A stretch of DNA of 64,000 nucleotides from Leptobrachium leishanense (Eukaryota; Chordata; Amphibia; Anura; Megophryidae): NCBI GenBank assembly GCA_009667805.1, contig RXON01001583.1, forward strand, positions 16,154 to 80,153, written 5' to 3'. Position numbers and translations under genes: made by a program. The notes under the pieces are model-generated. The model was not told the DNA's origin, ran no database searches, and saw nothing but the letters and a program-made list of their open reading frames with translations. This document shows, one piece after another, positions 45,013-54,546 of this stretch. Each line of letters begins with the position of its first letter. Position 1 is the first letter of the stretch.

Positions 45013-45816
45013 GTGACCACTTCCCTCCACTTTCCTCCATGGTTAAAAGCTGTTCCGAAAGGACAGATGACTCGCCTTCGGAGAAACTGTACTGAGATCC
45101 GAGAATTTGAGAAGCAGTCGGAGAAAATAATGGATGATTTTGTAGAGAAGGTATATGTGAGGACGGAATTAGAACACACAAGGGAAGAAATCCGTAATTC
45201 AGATAGAAATATGCTATTACAATACAAAGAAAGAACTGATAAAATTGATTTACCCATTATTATGGATTATAATGCTGGAAATAAAAATATTAAAAGATAT
45301 ATACAGAAATATTGGCCAATATTAAAAGAGGATCTCGTACTTAGAGATATTTTACCTAATCAACCTCAAGTTATCTATAGAGGTGGAGGCAGTCTAAGAC
45401 AAAAACTAGTAAAAAACCATCTATGGCAACAGAAGGAACAGATAAATTGGTTTGGATTAATTGGGTTTTATGGCTGTGGAGACTGCACTAGCTGCAGGAA
45501 ATCATATAGCAAGATAAGACATATCACTACATTTTGTGTTGGTCAAAACAATTACAAAGTTGGAGATAAATTGACTTGTTTCTCAAAATATCTTATTTAT
45601 GCATTAAGATGCCCTTGCAATAAATATTACATAGGTAAGACCACACGAGCATTACAAGTTAGAGTTAATGAGCATATTAATAATATTAATAGACGTTATG
45701 AGAAACATTGTGTCTCTAATCACTTCAAATTTAAACATAATAATAGTCCAATAGGTTTAGAATTTTTTGGTATTGAGAAGGTAACCAAAAATTGGAGGGG
45801 GAAGATCTTGACTTAA
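45013..45816 (+). pseudogene. PLE-4 RT tail and GIY-YIG endonuclease
   Basis: The frame of 267 codons has a helical region (about residues 1-80), then KYWPILKEDLVLRDILPNQP and YRGGGSLRQKLVKNHL (RT-linker motifs), YGCGDCTSCRKSYSK (Cys-rich motif), and the GIY-YIG domain: LIYALRCPCNKYYIGKTTRA, VRVNEHINNINRRYEKHCVS and HFKFKHNNSPIGLEFFGIE. It ends with NWRGKILT because of a frameshift at about 45808; the following sequence still encodes a GLNxDFE-type end (about 45870-45900). The RT palm is absent. This is the best preserved PLE endonuclease of the window. Confidence 0.92.
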
Positions 45817-46454
45817 AAATAGCGAAAACTGAAATTAAATGGATTTATACACTGAACACCCTTGAACCAAATGGCCTCAATGCTGATTTTGAGATATGCC
45901 ATTTTTTATAGATTGTATATGGGGTTCAGTATTGTTATTAATTGTTGATTTAGGTGCTTTTTAATTATCCAATCTACTGTGGGTTTCATAATTTCAATAT
46001 CAAATTCTGTTTATCGATATTGTCCATTATGGACTCGATTAGTATTTATCTACTGGCCAGCTGACCGCATGATACTATATTCAAGTGCGTTGTGGTCTAT
46101 ATGGTGGAGAGTGTTGATTTTATATGTATTGTTGTTGGGTTGATTTGTGACTCTTTTTGGCAGCGTGGTTTGGTGGGGGTGACCCCCGGGATGCGGACTG
46201 CACATACTATGAAGAGAAACAGACGGAACTTAAGCCCTTATGACTGGAAGCTATATTTGGAAGTTAGAACTTTTGGAACGCATGCCGGAAACCGGAATTG
46301 GACTTAACATCCGATCACGTGACCGGAAGTCACGTTGTGGAACGCACGCCAGAACTAGAGTTGGAACGCACTAGTGGTTACCAACTACAGGTGACGAACA
46401 TTAGCCATCATGAAGCGGCTATTTAATAGCTGCATGAGAATTAATATACCACAC

Positions 46455-46500
46455 AGGACTGGGGAAGCCTACAGTTTGCTTAAGCGAAACGCGTCTCTTT
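46455..46500 (+). ncRNA. degenerate hammerhead-like motif, PLE-4
   Basis: CTGGGGA is followed by an irregular stem with GCTT/AAGC pairing and GAAACGCGTC. The core box CUGANGA is changed to CUGGGGA and stem I does not pair well. Position and the GAAACGCGTC block match the PLE-2 and PLE-3 motifs. Confidence 0.35.
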
Positions 46501-47385
46501 TATGTTTATTTTATGTGGATTTTAGATTAAATGATTTACTGTTTACTTCCAGTTTACTGCTTATTTCAGTACATTATCCTGCCATTGTTTTCTCACAATC
46601 TCCAATAATCTCCAGCTTGAGACCTGCCTATTGGATATCGATTCCATGCAAAGCTTTTATACTGAGCCACTTTTTAAAGAGGCTCAAAAAACTGTGAGTA
46701 TCCATTCGTTATTTACTGGTATGCCACAAGAACGTTGATGTTGGCGCAATGGAAGTCTTCTTTTCCTTTAAAGTGTTAAAGAAGTCTCCCATGGATAAAC
46801 CCACTGTTAAATCAAGTGTGAAGAATCCTATAGAAGGGGTGCGACCCCCCAGAGTGGTCAAAAGGCGTTACCATCTGAGCCTAGGGCTCTACACTTGTGA
46901 GTTCCTGGCACACACGATTGGTCTTTTATATTTTTCACAACCAGTTTATCCAAACGTTATTGCACCATGGAGCTTTTTATATTTTATCAATAGGTTCAAT
47001 TGATTATGATTCTTCAACTACGAGTATCCAGATTACCGTTGAAAATCCCAATTCAAGTTACAAGTTACATATTGATTAAGTTAAGTGCGCTCACACCGGT
47101 TCTAGTGCACATGTTTCAATTGTCGATTATTTGTATGGGGTATACATAGGTGTTTCTGAGCTGCAACATTCTACAAATTATTTTTTATTATCAATTAGCT
47201 CCACTTGCCTCTCTACTTCTCATCTATTTGTCAAATTACAAGCTTCAGGCCAGTGGAAAAGTGCATTGTGGGCGAACATGCGGCGAACACACGGAAATGT
47301 TCGGAATTCGACAAACAGCCGAACAGGCGATGTTCGAATCGAACTCCAAACTGATCCTAACCGAATGCTCATCCCTAGTCATGGA

Positions 47386-48165
47386 CAGGGTAAGCAAAGA
47401 CCACCGAGCCCCAATCCGAAACTCAACAGCAGATTGCTCCTCTGTCCAGGGAGCAGGAGAAGGCAACCAGAGAAAGATGCCTTATGCTGCTTTTAAAAAC
47501 TTTGTGGACAAAGAAGGGGACATCGACTTCCTTGAGGATTTAGAGCGCAAGTGTGTCATCCAAGGGCTAGAGGTAGCAGATTGGCCACTCATCCTGAGCA
47601 GCAAACTAAGTGGCCACGCAGCCGCAGCACTTCACACTGTCCCCGAAAGAGACATCCACAAATAGGTCAAAGAAAAGATCTTAGCCCGGTACGCTGTCAC
47701 CTCAGAGGCATACCGCCGCAAGTTCCGTGCCCTGAGAAAATCTACCAAAGACTCCCACACCGAGTGAGTGCACCGACTGCAATGAACCGCAACCAGCTAG
47801 ATGCAGCGCTGCCAAGCCATCACCCTGGCAGATGCCCTGCAAGTCATCCTACTTGAGCAGTTTTATGAGCATACCAACCCAGAGATCAGAGACTAGGTAA
47901 GAGACAGAAAGCCACTCACCTTAGATGAAGTGGGGAGACTCGCGGACGAATTCCAAGACAGCATGGGAAGCAAACAACCAAGGGTACGTACAGTCACTAT
48001 ATCTCGTCACAACCCCACCCCAGCCACAACAACTCCAGCAGTTCGAGAGGGGTATGCTAACGCAGGGCCATCCCAACCCCCACCGTGCCAGCCTGGCGGG
48101 GTCATCTGCAATGAGTGCAATCAGAGCGGACATTACAGATACAACTGTCCCAGACGCACCTGAGT
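47386..48165 (+). pseudogene. gypsy-2 gag with SCAN-like capsid domain and zinc knuckle
   Basis: In three frames: FLEDLERKCVIQGLEVADWP and LILSSKLSGHAAAALHTVPE (N-terminal capsid); then, across stops at about 47665, 47767 and 47896, pieces that read SEAYRRKFRALRKSTKDSH, ITLADALQVILLEQFYEHTN and LTLDEVGRLADEFQDSM. The series YRxxFRxL, DALQxILLEQFxxxxxxE and LDEVxxLADEF matches the helices of the SCAN domain, a dimerisation domain of vertebrate zinc-finger proteins thought to derive from a Gmr1-like gypsy capsid. A complete zinc knuckle CNECNQSGHYRYNC (CX2CX4HX4C) follows at about 48107-48150. Confidence 0.8.
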
Positions 48166-48689
48166 CCCTGCCCCACAGGATGCAGCCCACTGCCTCCACG
48201 CTACCCACGAGGATGACCACCCCGAAGAAAAATGGACCACCCTCCACGAGGCGAACCCAGTCCAGGCAGCTGGCGATGACCGCAGCCATCACTGCCAAAT
48301 TGTCCACCTCAATGACGGCCCGCCCAAGGACTCAGAGACACAGGGGCCACCTCACTCTCAGACAACCCCAAAAGATCTGTGACTGGACCGGCAGATCTGT
48401 AGCTGTCCAAGTAGCAGGGGGGCCATACATCGCATCTCCACCGCAAGAGTGCACCAGAGGACCTTCCATGTGAACATGCTAAGGAGTTTTGGTAACGAGC
48501 CGAGGCTGATGTGGCTGCAGTGTGTGCCCCTGCCTCAGTTGATTGCGAGAGGATTCCATTACTGGACTTTCTCTCCCCCGAGATGGCCACTATAGACCTG
48601 ATGGTCCTAGGTGAGAACCTCACCCTCCACATGCGCGAGCAGGTAGCGTGATTCCTCCAATACCACAGCAGTAAATTCTCGGCCTCCCC

Positions 48690-49680
48690 AGGGTGTACGG
48701 CCTGGTCCACCCACCAGGTGAAGACTACCGACCAGGTACCCTTATGGCAGCCCCCCTTTCGGGTCCTCGTGGCTGCCAGGGAAAACATGCTCAAGGAACT
48801 CAAACAAATGGTAGCACTGGGAGTCATAGAGCACTTCCAAAGTCCCTCGGCCTCTCTGGTAGTCCTTGTTCCTAAAGCGGTTACAGAACGACCTGCGTTT
48901 GCGTGGACTATCGGAGACTCAATGACCGAACCATCACTGACGCCTACCCCATGCCCCGGGTAGATGAGTAATTAGATCAGATAGCAGGAGGCAGGTTCCT
49001 GTCTACCATCGATCTCTGTAATTGATATTAGCAGATCCCATCTTGGATTCTCTGGCAGACCAAAGAAAAAACTCTGCCGGAATACACGGCACAGGCAGCA
49101 TGAAATTTATTATACTGCCTGCATCTGCATTCCCACTCGCCCACATGTAGTTTCCACTCGCAAAATGCAAGTGGAAATTTTGAGGCCTGGTCCACAGGAC
49201 TTTGCTTGTGCCTATCTCGATGACATCGCCATATATAGCTCCACCTGGGAGGAACATCTCTCACACGTAACCACGGTCTTAAACATAGTCCGGGATGCGG
49301 GCTTAACCCTCCACCCGGACAAGTGCCACATTGGGATGGCCGAGGTTCAGTTCCTTGGGCACAGGGTAGGCTCAGGACAGCAGACCTTCACCCGCCAAAG
49401 TAGAGGCAGTAGCCAATTGGCCCCAACCCCTCACCAAGACACAAGTTTTAGTACCCTGCAGTACCCAGAAAAGCTATTGATGATTTTCCCCAGAGTACAG
49501 TGCCCTAGCCAAGCCCCTGACAGACATCACCTGCAAAAACTTACCCCGACAAGTCATTCCCGAGTGTGAGGAGGCTTTCATCCGGTTTAAGAGAGCCCTG
49601 ACCAATTCCTCTGTACTTGCTGCTCCCAACTCAAACAAACTCTTTATTGTCCATACAGACGCTTCCATGTTTGGACTGAG
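48690..49680 (+). pseudogene. gypsy-2 reverse transcriptase
   Basis: Fragments in order: VPLWQPPFRVLVAARENMLK, VIEHFQSPSASLVVLVPKA (motif 1), a short FLSTIDL-like piece near 49000, a disturbed stretch at 49025-49175 where the middle of the palm is missing, then DFACAYLDDIAIYSSTWEEH (motif 5, YLDD active site, about 49199-49258), LHPDKCHIGMAEVQFLGHRV (thumb entry) and, after shifts, an RNase H start-like segment near 49640. The order fits Ty3/gypsy RT. Non-functional. Confidence 0.85.
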
Positions 49681-49739
49681 GGCTAAGCCAGATGGGGGAC
49701 GATGGACAGGAACACCCGATGGCATGCATCACCCGGGAA

Positions 49740-50590
49740 TTATTTTTTTTTAAGTGTTTTTTCTTTTTTTCTGTAACAAACCTTTTTATTATCGTTCATT
49801 GGACCTCATATTTAAATTTCAGGTATTTTCGTCTAGTGGTTTTTTGCAAACTGAATTTCAATTTTGATACTTTCAGGCTAATGTCAGATGAACGCAGTCT
49901 GAGCGCACTCTGCGTGCGTGCATAATGGACGTACGTACTGACTGTAGACACCACATGGTCCTTTTTTTGATGGATGTAGAGAAAAAAGGGCAATATGGGA
50001 AACAAAATTAATCAAAATGAAAAGACAGGTACAGTCTGCCAAACCAAAAAAACTTTTGAGCGTGACAAATGAACGGCGTCTGACGTCACGTCATCAGGCT
50101 CACAGGCCGCTACGCGGATGTGGCGCACTCTGGGCATCCGTTGTAACGCTTTTTCGTCGAGGCCTAAATGGTGTCTGTTGCAACCTGCATGCTGCATGTA
50201 CTTCGTATGTCGGTTTCTATTGATCACAAATCAATGGTATGACTGACGTTAAACTGTGCGGTGACACGTATGTGATGATTGCGTTCGTCTGAGGCTAGCC
50301 TCAATTTTTTTTCTTTACCCTGTCCCTCAGCTGTCAGATTGTTCCAACGGATGGTCTGGCTGTGATCAGCGGCTCATCAGCATTTTCTGGCGTGTTTGGC
50401 GTGTTTTTGGCAACGGTTCCGACTTATTTTTGGCAGGTTTGCGGTGGGTTTTACCTGCACTCCTGGGCCCCTGCGGTGAATGCTGAATTCAATGCAGGGT
50501 GGGGAACTTTGATTCCCCGAAGTGCGGGGAACAAGAGAGCATTGTGATGTCGGCGACATTGCGGTGCTCTCTGAATAATTCCCATAGTTA
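49740..50590. repeat. Repeat C, copy 1, split by Harb-3
   Basis: It matches 62315-62755: a T-rich stretch, CTTTTTATTAT, CAGGTATTTTCGT, then GTGTTTGGCGTG, GCAGGTTTGCGGTGGGTTTT and a terminal TCTGAATAATTCCC. Copy 2 ends in TTTGAATAACCCTG, the terminal sequence of the CAGGG MITEs. It may therefore be a longer member of that superfamily. Confidence 0.7.
49876..50300. mobile_element. Harb-3, PIF/Harbinger-type MITE
   Basis: The ends GGCTAATGTCAGATGAACGC and the inverse of GGCTAGCCTCAGACGAACGC are flanked by TCA on both sides (49873-49875 and 50301-50303). The uninterrupted Repeat C copy at 62440 shows the empty site. Confidence 0.8.
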
Positions 50591-50807
50591 TTCTGTTTCT
50601 GGGTATAATCTTTGTTATAAGACACCATCATATTAGAAGTGGTCTGTCTTATCCCTAACACAAATAATAAATTTGGTATACAATGAATAAAACTGCGGAA
50701 TGTAACACTGGTAGTGTTACTTAGTAGCTTTGTTTCATTTCTAAAACGTAATATTTCACATATGTTAATTTCTCTTGGATTACAGGTTAAATAAAAACAT
50801 ACCTCAC

Positions 50808-50961
50808 CTCTAGAAATAACATTTCGGGTGCTGATTTCATTCATATTGTCCCAAAGTTCATAGCTGCTATAGCAGCTTCTGAAATATTCGTAAAACAGGA
50901 AAAGGGAGCGTATTTCATATAATGTAGCACCAGTGTCATTTTGGATGTAGTGTAGTAAAAC
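50808..50961 (-). CDS. candidate exon of an unidentified gene (exon-like segment 2)
   Basis: On the minus strand, a good acceptor (TTATATTTTCAG) precedes 154 nt that are open in one frame, followed by a good donor (GAG then GTGAGGTATG). The translation begins VLLHYIQNDTGATLYEIRSL and goes on FLFYEYFRSCYSSYELWDNM and NEISTRNVISR. It is amphipathic, has balanced composition and is not like any TE protein here. I do not recognise the gene. The exon would start in phase 0 and end in phase 1. The phase does not fit segment 1 directly, so an intermediate exon or a decayed gene must be considered. Confidence 0.45.
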
Positions 50962-51184
50962 CTGAAAATATAAAGGTACCGCAATATCGCAAGTTGTCAG
51001 TAGCTCCGTTGGACTATGCATATCTGATAGACAGAGATTGGAAACATTCAAGATTTACTGGACCAAATTAATCCACACGTTTTGTGATTGATCTATTATT
51101 TTAGTTGATCCTTTCAGTAATCTAGGATGCATTCCTGTGCGTACTCGTAGGATGGTGCTGGTTCTTTTTCAAAATGTAAAATAC

Positions 51185-51363
51185 TTGTGTGCTTGGAGTA
51201 AGAGACGTTCATACTCTTGGGATGTGATATACTTGTGAATTCGCAATATGCGCCCCAAAGACTGCCAAGTGAAAGGGTTAATATTTGAATCCTCTGCAGG
51301 ATTGCAAGCTTGCACACATAAGGATTTTATAGCATTGTGAGTGACCCTGATTGAAAACACACT
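51185..51363 (-). CDS. candidate exon of an unidentified gene (exon-like segment 1)
   Basis: The minus-strand acceptor TGTATCTCCGCTCAG is followed by 179 nt open in a single frame: SVFSIRVTHNAIKSLCVQAC, NPAEDSNINPFTWQSLGRIL and RIHKYITSQEYERLLLQAHK. The donor is weak (CACAA then GTATTTTA). Composition is helical and host-like. It lies 223 bp upstream of segment 2 on the same strand. The end phase (2) does not match the start of segment 2. No TE motif is present. This is a moderate-confidence call made from splice signals and open frame alone. Confidence 0.42.
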
Positions 51364-51701
51364 CTGAGCGGAGATACAGAAAGCAGACACAATGTCCTTT
51401 TTTCACATATCTGACATGTCTTTTTCAAGCCAGTTATTTTATTAAAACTCTGTCACATTTACTAGCCAATAAGATTGTCTCAATTACCATAGTCAAACCC
51501 ACAAAACATCATATGTAATTAAAGTTGACAGATCAAAATAAATCTTTTTTTTCTTCTTTTACCTCTTATGCCCCGCAACTAGTGGAGGAAGGAAGAAGGT
51601 CTCTTGATACAGGATGTAGCTATGACTGGTTCTAATTAAAATTCTTCAGTTTCAAGAAAATATTGAGAGCAAACACTTTAACTGAAAAAGGGTCATATTA
51701 A

Positions 51702-52918
51702 CCCCTTAGTGACTGAGCGGTTATACAAAAGTCCGTCCTTTAGTGCCCGCTGCTGTTATTACGTTTCTGCGTTGTTTGTGTTTAGGTCAAATTTTCCTCT
51801 TACTCGTTTATGCAACCCATATTATACACCGTTTTTCCCGCCATTAAATGGACTTTCTAAAGATACCATTATTTCCATCATATCGTTTAATTTACTATAA
51901 AAAAATATGAAATATGATGAAAAAATTGAGAATTAACCCCCAAAATCTACTACCGCCAAAAAAGACCCCAGCTAAATTGTTTCAAAATTTTGTCCTGAGA
52001 ATAGAAATACACAATTTTTACTTGTTTTTGCTTTTTAACTCCTTCACTGAAGAGCCATTTCACCTCTGTGCGCTGAGCTCATTTTGATAATTTTATGTTC
52101 ATCATTTTTAAATGCCAGCCTAGGACCTATTTTAGTAAACCCCGAGACAATTTTTGTTTTAAAAAAAAAAAAAAAAAATTATTATTATTTTATTTTTTAC
52201 AAATGTATTTTTACACCAAATCTGGTCATGTTTGGTATCGTTGGAAAGGCCATGATCAGGTGTTTCCAATGATATAAAATATGACCCTCTAGAAAGGATC
52301 CCCCTATCTTCACTTGGCAGCTAGGGGGTTAACTGGCCCACTGACGTTCTCACACATATTTTTTTTTTAGAAAGGATTTTAGCGGGAAGGATACATTGAG
52401 ATTTCTCTCATTTTCAAGTATGTCCTTGGTGGCGAGGAGTCTTGCCCACGGACACATATGCAAGGATTTCAGTGGGTGGGGGGTGACACGGAGGCTTGGC
52501 TGACATCCAAGATATCAGCCACCTCCAGCTTTGAATCACAATCCGGCAGCAAAACGGTTATAACTATATACTGTTGAAAAGGGGAGACTCTCCCCTTTCC
52601 GGCGGTGCAACTTGTTTCTACCTAGCTTCTACTGTTGGGGCGATAGATGGCTCCAAAGGAGCCCCCTCCTCTTCCTGGCTTTTAGTGCAGGCGCCGATGG
52701 GCGCCTGCTGATGTAATCACGCAGCGTGATGACGAAATTGCGCGCGCTGGCCCCCCATAAAAGGCTTCCAGCCTGCCAGTCCACCATGGGAGCTGCTGAG
52801 TGAGGTAAGTATCAGGCGGGAGGGAGGCTAGGAAACCCCTGACGTACCATGTACGTCCATGGGTCTAAGGGAGTTGTCCCGATCGGACATACATGGTACG
52901 TCAGCGGTTGGGAAGGTG
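51702..52918. mobile_element. PB-3, piggyBac-type TTAA element
   Basis: Flanked by TTAA (51698-51701 and 52919-52922), it starts CCCCTTAGTGACTGAGCGG, like the right end of PB-2, and is inverted relative to it. The terminal hairpin is shared: CTGACGTACCATGTACGTCC with an inverse partner ending ACATGGTACGTCAG (about 52839-52904). No transposase. The matching internal order (ATTTTGTCC, TTTGGTATC and GATGAC blocks) supports a single family. Confidence 0.87.
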
Positions 52919-52947
52919 TTAACTATGGTATGTATTTAAATCACTAT

Positions 52948-53128
52948 CAGGGTTATTCAGAGAGAGGTGAAAACCAGGAGAATTGTCAGGAGAATGAACA
53001 ATCAAGACCAAATCGACTTTTCAGTAAGTGAGATAAATGGGAGAATTTTTCTGGTTTGGCTATTTTGACCTAGAATTTTTACTTCTCCAGTCATTGTCCT
53101 GGTTTTCACCTCTCTCTGAATATCCCTG
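52948..53128. mobile_element. CAGGG palindromic MITE
   Basis: A 181-bp palindrome from CAGGGTTATTCAGAGAGAGG to CCTCTCTCTGAATATCCCTG is flanked by TAT on both sides. It belongs to the same family as 23728-23929. Confidence 0.85.
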
Positions 53129-53875
53129 TATATTTATATATTCATACAGGAAATTAAAAGCTAATTGTTTCTTTTCAGATCTCTCTTTGATCACATACAC
53201 AATTGTGATCACTCAAAAGGATAAGACAAAACAAGGCAATTGATTATAGCTGCCCAGAGGGAAAGAAAAAGAGTCTGGTAACTACTCATGGGAGGGGAAT
53301 GGAGAAAGGAATCAAGGGAGGTGGGGGTGGAAATGCAGGGTAGGTAGGGGCAGGAACGATACTCATGAAATACCTCAATACCTTTACGGTATACGAATGG
53401 AATTCACCAAGCAGACCCTTTATGAGTATAAATACACTTATCTATAATAAAATCTAGATTCACTTTCCAGTGAACCACACTAGGGACCAGGGCCAAATTC
53501 CTAATCTAGACTATAATAACTATTACCTCCCATTTCCCAAATGAACTTCACCGAAAAAGAAAAATATAATAGCTTGAATTTAAAAGTTAATTTATCTAAT
53601 AATCAGCATGAGTCAGATCTTTATCTGTGTGTTTTCTTGTGTTCATATTCACTTTCACAAAGTTCATATACACTTGCATTCACACACACTCTAAGGAGAT
53701 GCAGACTCCTTTCCCATCTGCCTCTCAGCCTCTGTGCAACAATACAACAAAGTCTGTAAAATAATGAGGATAGTCTTAATGAAAAATAATAATGTCTCTG
53801 TATTGTTGAGTAGGAATTCATTGTCCAAAAGGACACTCGGTAATAGACAAAGAATAGCGACACTACAACATATCG
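53129..53875. other. unassigned segment
   Basis: I see no element terminus and no convincing coding frame. A G-rich patch (53275-53360) and an AT-rich patch (53430-53620) are the only visible features. Confidence 0.4.
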
Positions 53876-54274
53876 GGCCACATTACAATCTCCACGCTAA
53901 AACGGGGGCGGTAGGGAGAAAAAACTGCACCCACAGTTTTCTCCCTACCGCCGCTTAAGGCTAGGGTCAGCCTGAGGCAGTGCGTGCAGGTGCACTTAAT
54001 CACGGCCGTAGTAGCAGCAAATGCCGGCCAATGACGGACAATATACGCAGTACGGGCGTACAAAAGTGCATCCACGCAACGCAACCGGCAAATGAACGCA
54101 TTTTTTGTCCAACGTGATACCGCTAGTACTGACGTACAGAGTGCGCTGCGGCCGCATAGCAGCATGTGTGCGTGATTAGGAGACGTCAGACGCTGCTAAT
54201 GTCCGGCCTACAAAACGTCCAAACAGCCAAAGTTTCCAGGTTTTGTTGGAGTGTACCTGCGACTGGTGTGAAAA

Positions 54275-54458
54275 ATGTCTGGACCAGAACTCGATGTGGA
54301 GAGGCTGATCAGCGCTGTGGGGGAGCATCCAGAGATATGGGACACGGCCTGCGAGAGGTACAAAGATAAGGTGAAGAAGGCCAGTGCATGGGTCGTGGTG
54401 TCCCGTGTCGTGTACCCTGAGTATGAAACGTGGTCAGAGAGAGAGCAGAATATCCAGA
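54275..54458 (+). CDS. Harbinger MADF/Myb-like protein, exon 1
   Basis: The ATG at 54275 is in a good context (AAAAATGT). It encodes MSGPELDVERLISAVGEHPE, IWDTACERYKDKVKKASAWV and VVSRVVYPEYETWSEREQNI: the first two helices of a MADF (Myb/SANT-like) domain, with the conserved LIxAV...P.IWD and the YKD...K..AW. pattern. A donor GTGAGTATAT follows at 54459. Joined to the acceptor at 55492, phase 1 is kept and the frame continues with QEAMNKWRTVRDNYTRVQKK, the third MADF helix. The partner protein brings the transposase into the nucleus and to the element ends in studied Harbinger systems. Confidence 0.85.
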
Positions 54459-54546
54459 GTGAGTATATGATTATTGTATTCATAATCCCATACATGTAAG
54501 TCACAATAAGAATACGAACCAACAAATGATTCATTGTGGTAGAATC

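Larger units (their letters stand above)
45000..47225 (+). mobile_element. PLE-4, Penelope-like element of another subfamily
   Basis: The plus-strand element has an RT-tail to endonuclease gene (45013-45813), a 3' region with a degenerate hammerhead-like motif (about 46460-46500, ending GAAACGCGTC) and a GC-richer stretch at 46170-46400. The right boundary lies near 47225, where hAT-2 sequence resumes. Protein similarity to PLE-2 and PLE-3 is limited, so it is a different lineage. Confidence 0.78.
38937..47377 (-). mobile_element. hAT-2, second copy of the hAT-A family, gutted
   Basis: The left end TAGTGATGAGCCGAACACC (one change from TAGGGATGAGC) and the right end ATGCTCATCCCTA (47377) match the hAT-A ends, and orientation is the same. 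The left 1.8 kb parallels hAT-A 3640-8370 with deletions (no L2, shorter 140-bp repeat). It is filled with LINE-C, hAT-3, PLE-3 and PLE-4. The flanks do not match (CAAAGGAT and GTCATGGA), so one side was rearranged. Confidence 0.75.
47378..49739 (+). mobile_element. gypsy-2, Ty3/gypsy fragment with SCAN-like gag
   Basis: This internal fragment of a second LTR retroelement has gag (47386-48165) and RT (48690-49680). No LTR, RNase H or integrase is seen. It abuts the right end of hAT-2 on the left and Repeat C on the right. Many stops and frameshifts mark an old copy. Coding bias is more GC-rich than in gypsy-1, which supports a separate family. Confidence 0.85.

Noticed and set aside
50808..51363. 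Assigning a gene name to the exon-like segments
   Set aside because: I do not recognise the protein, and the exon phases do not join; naming it would be a guess.
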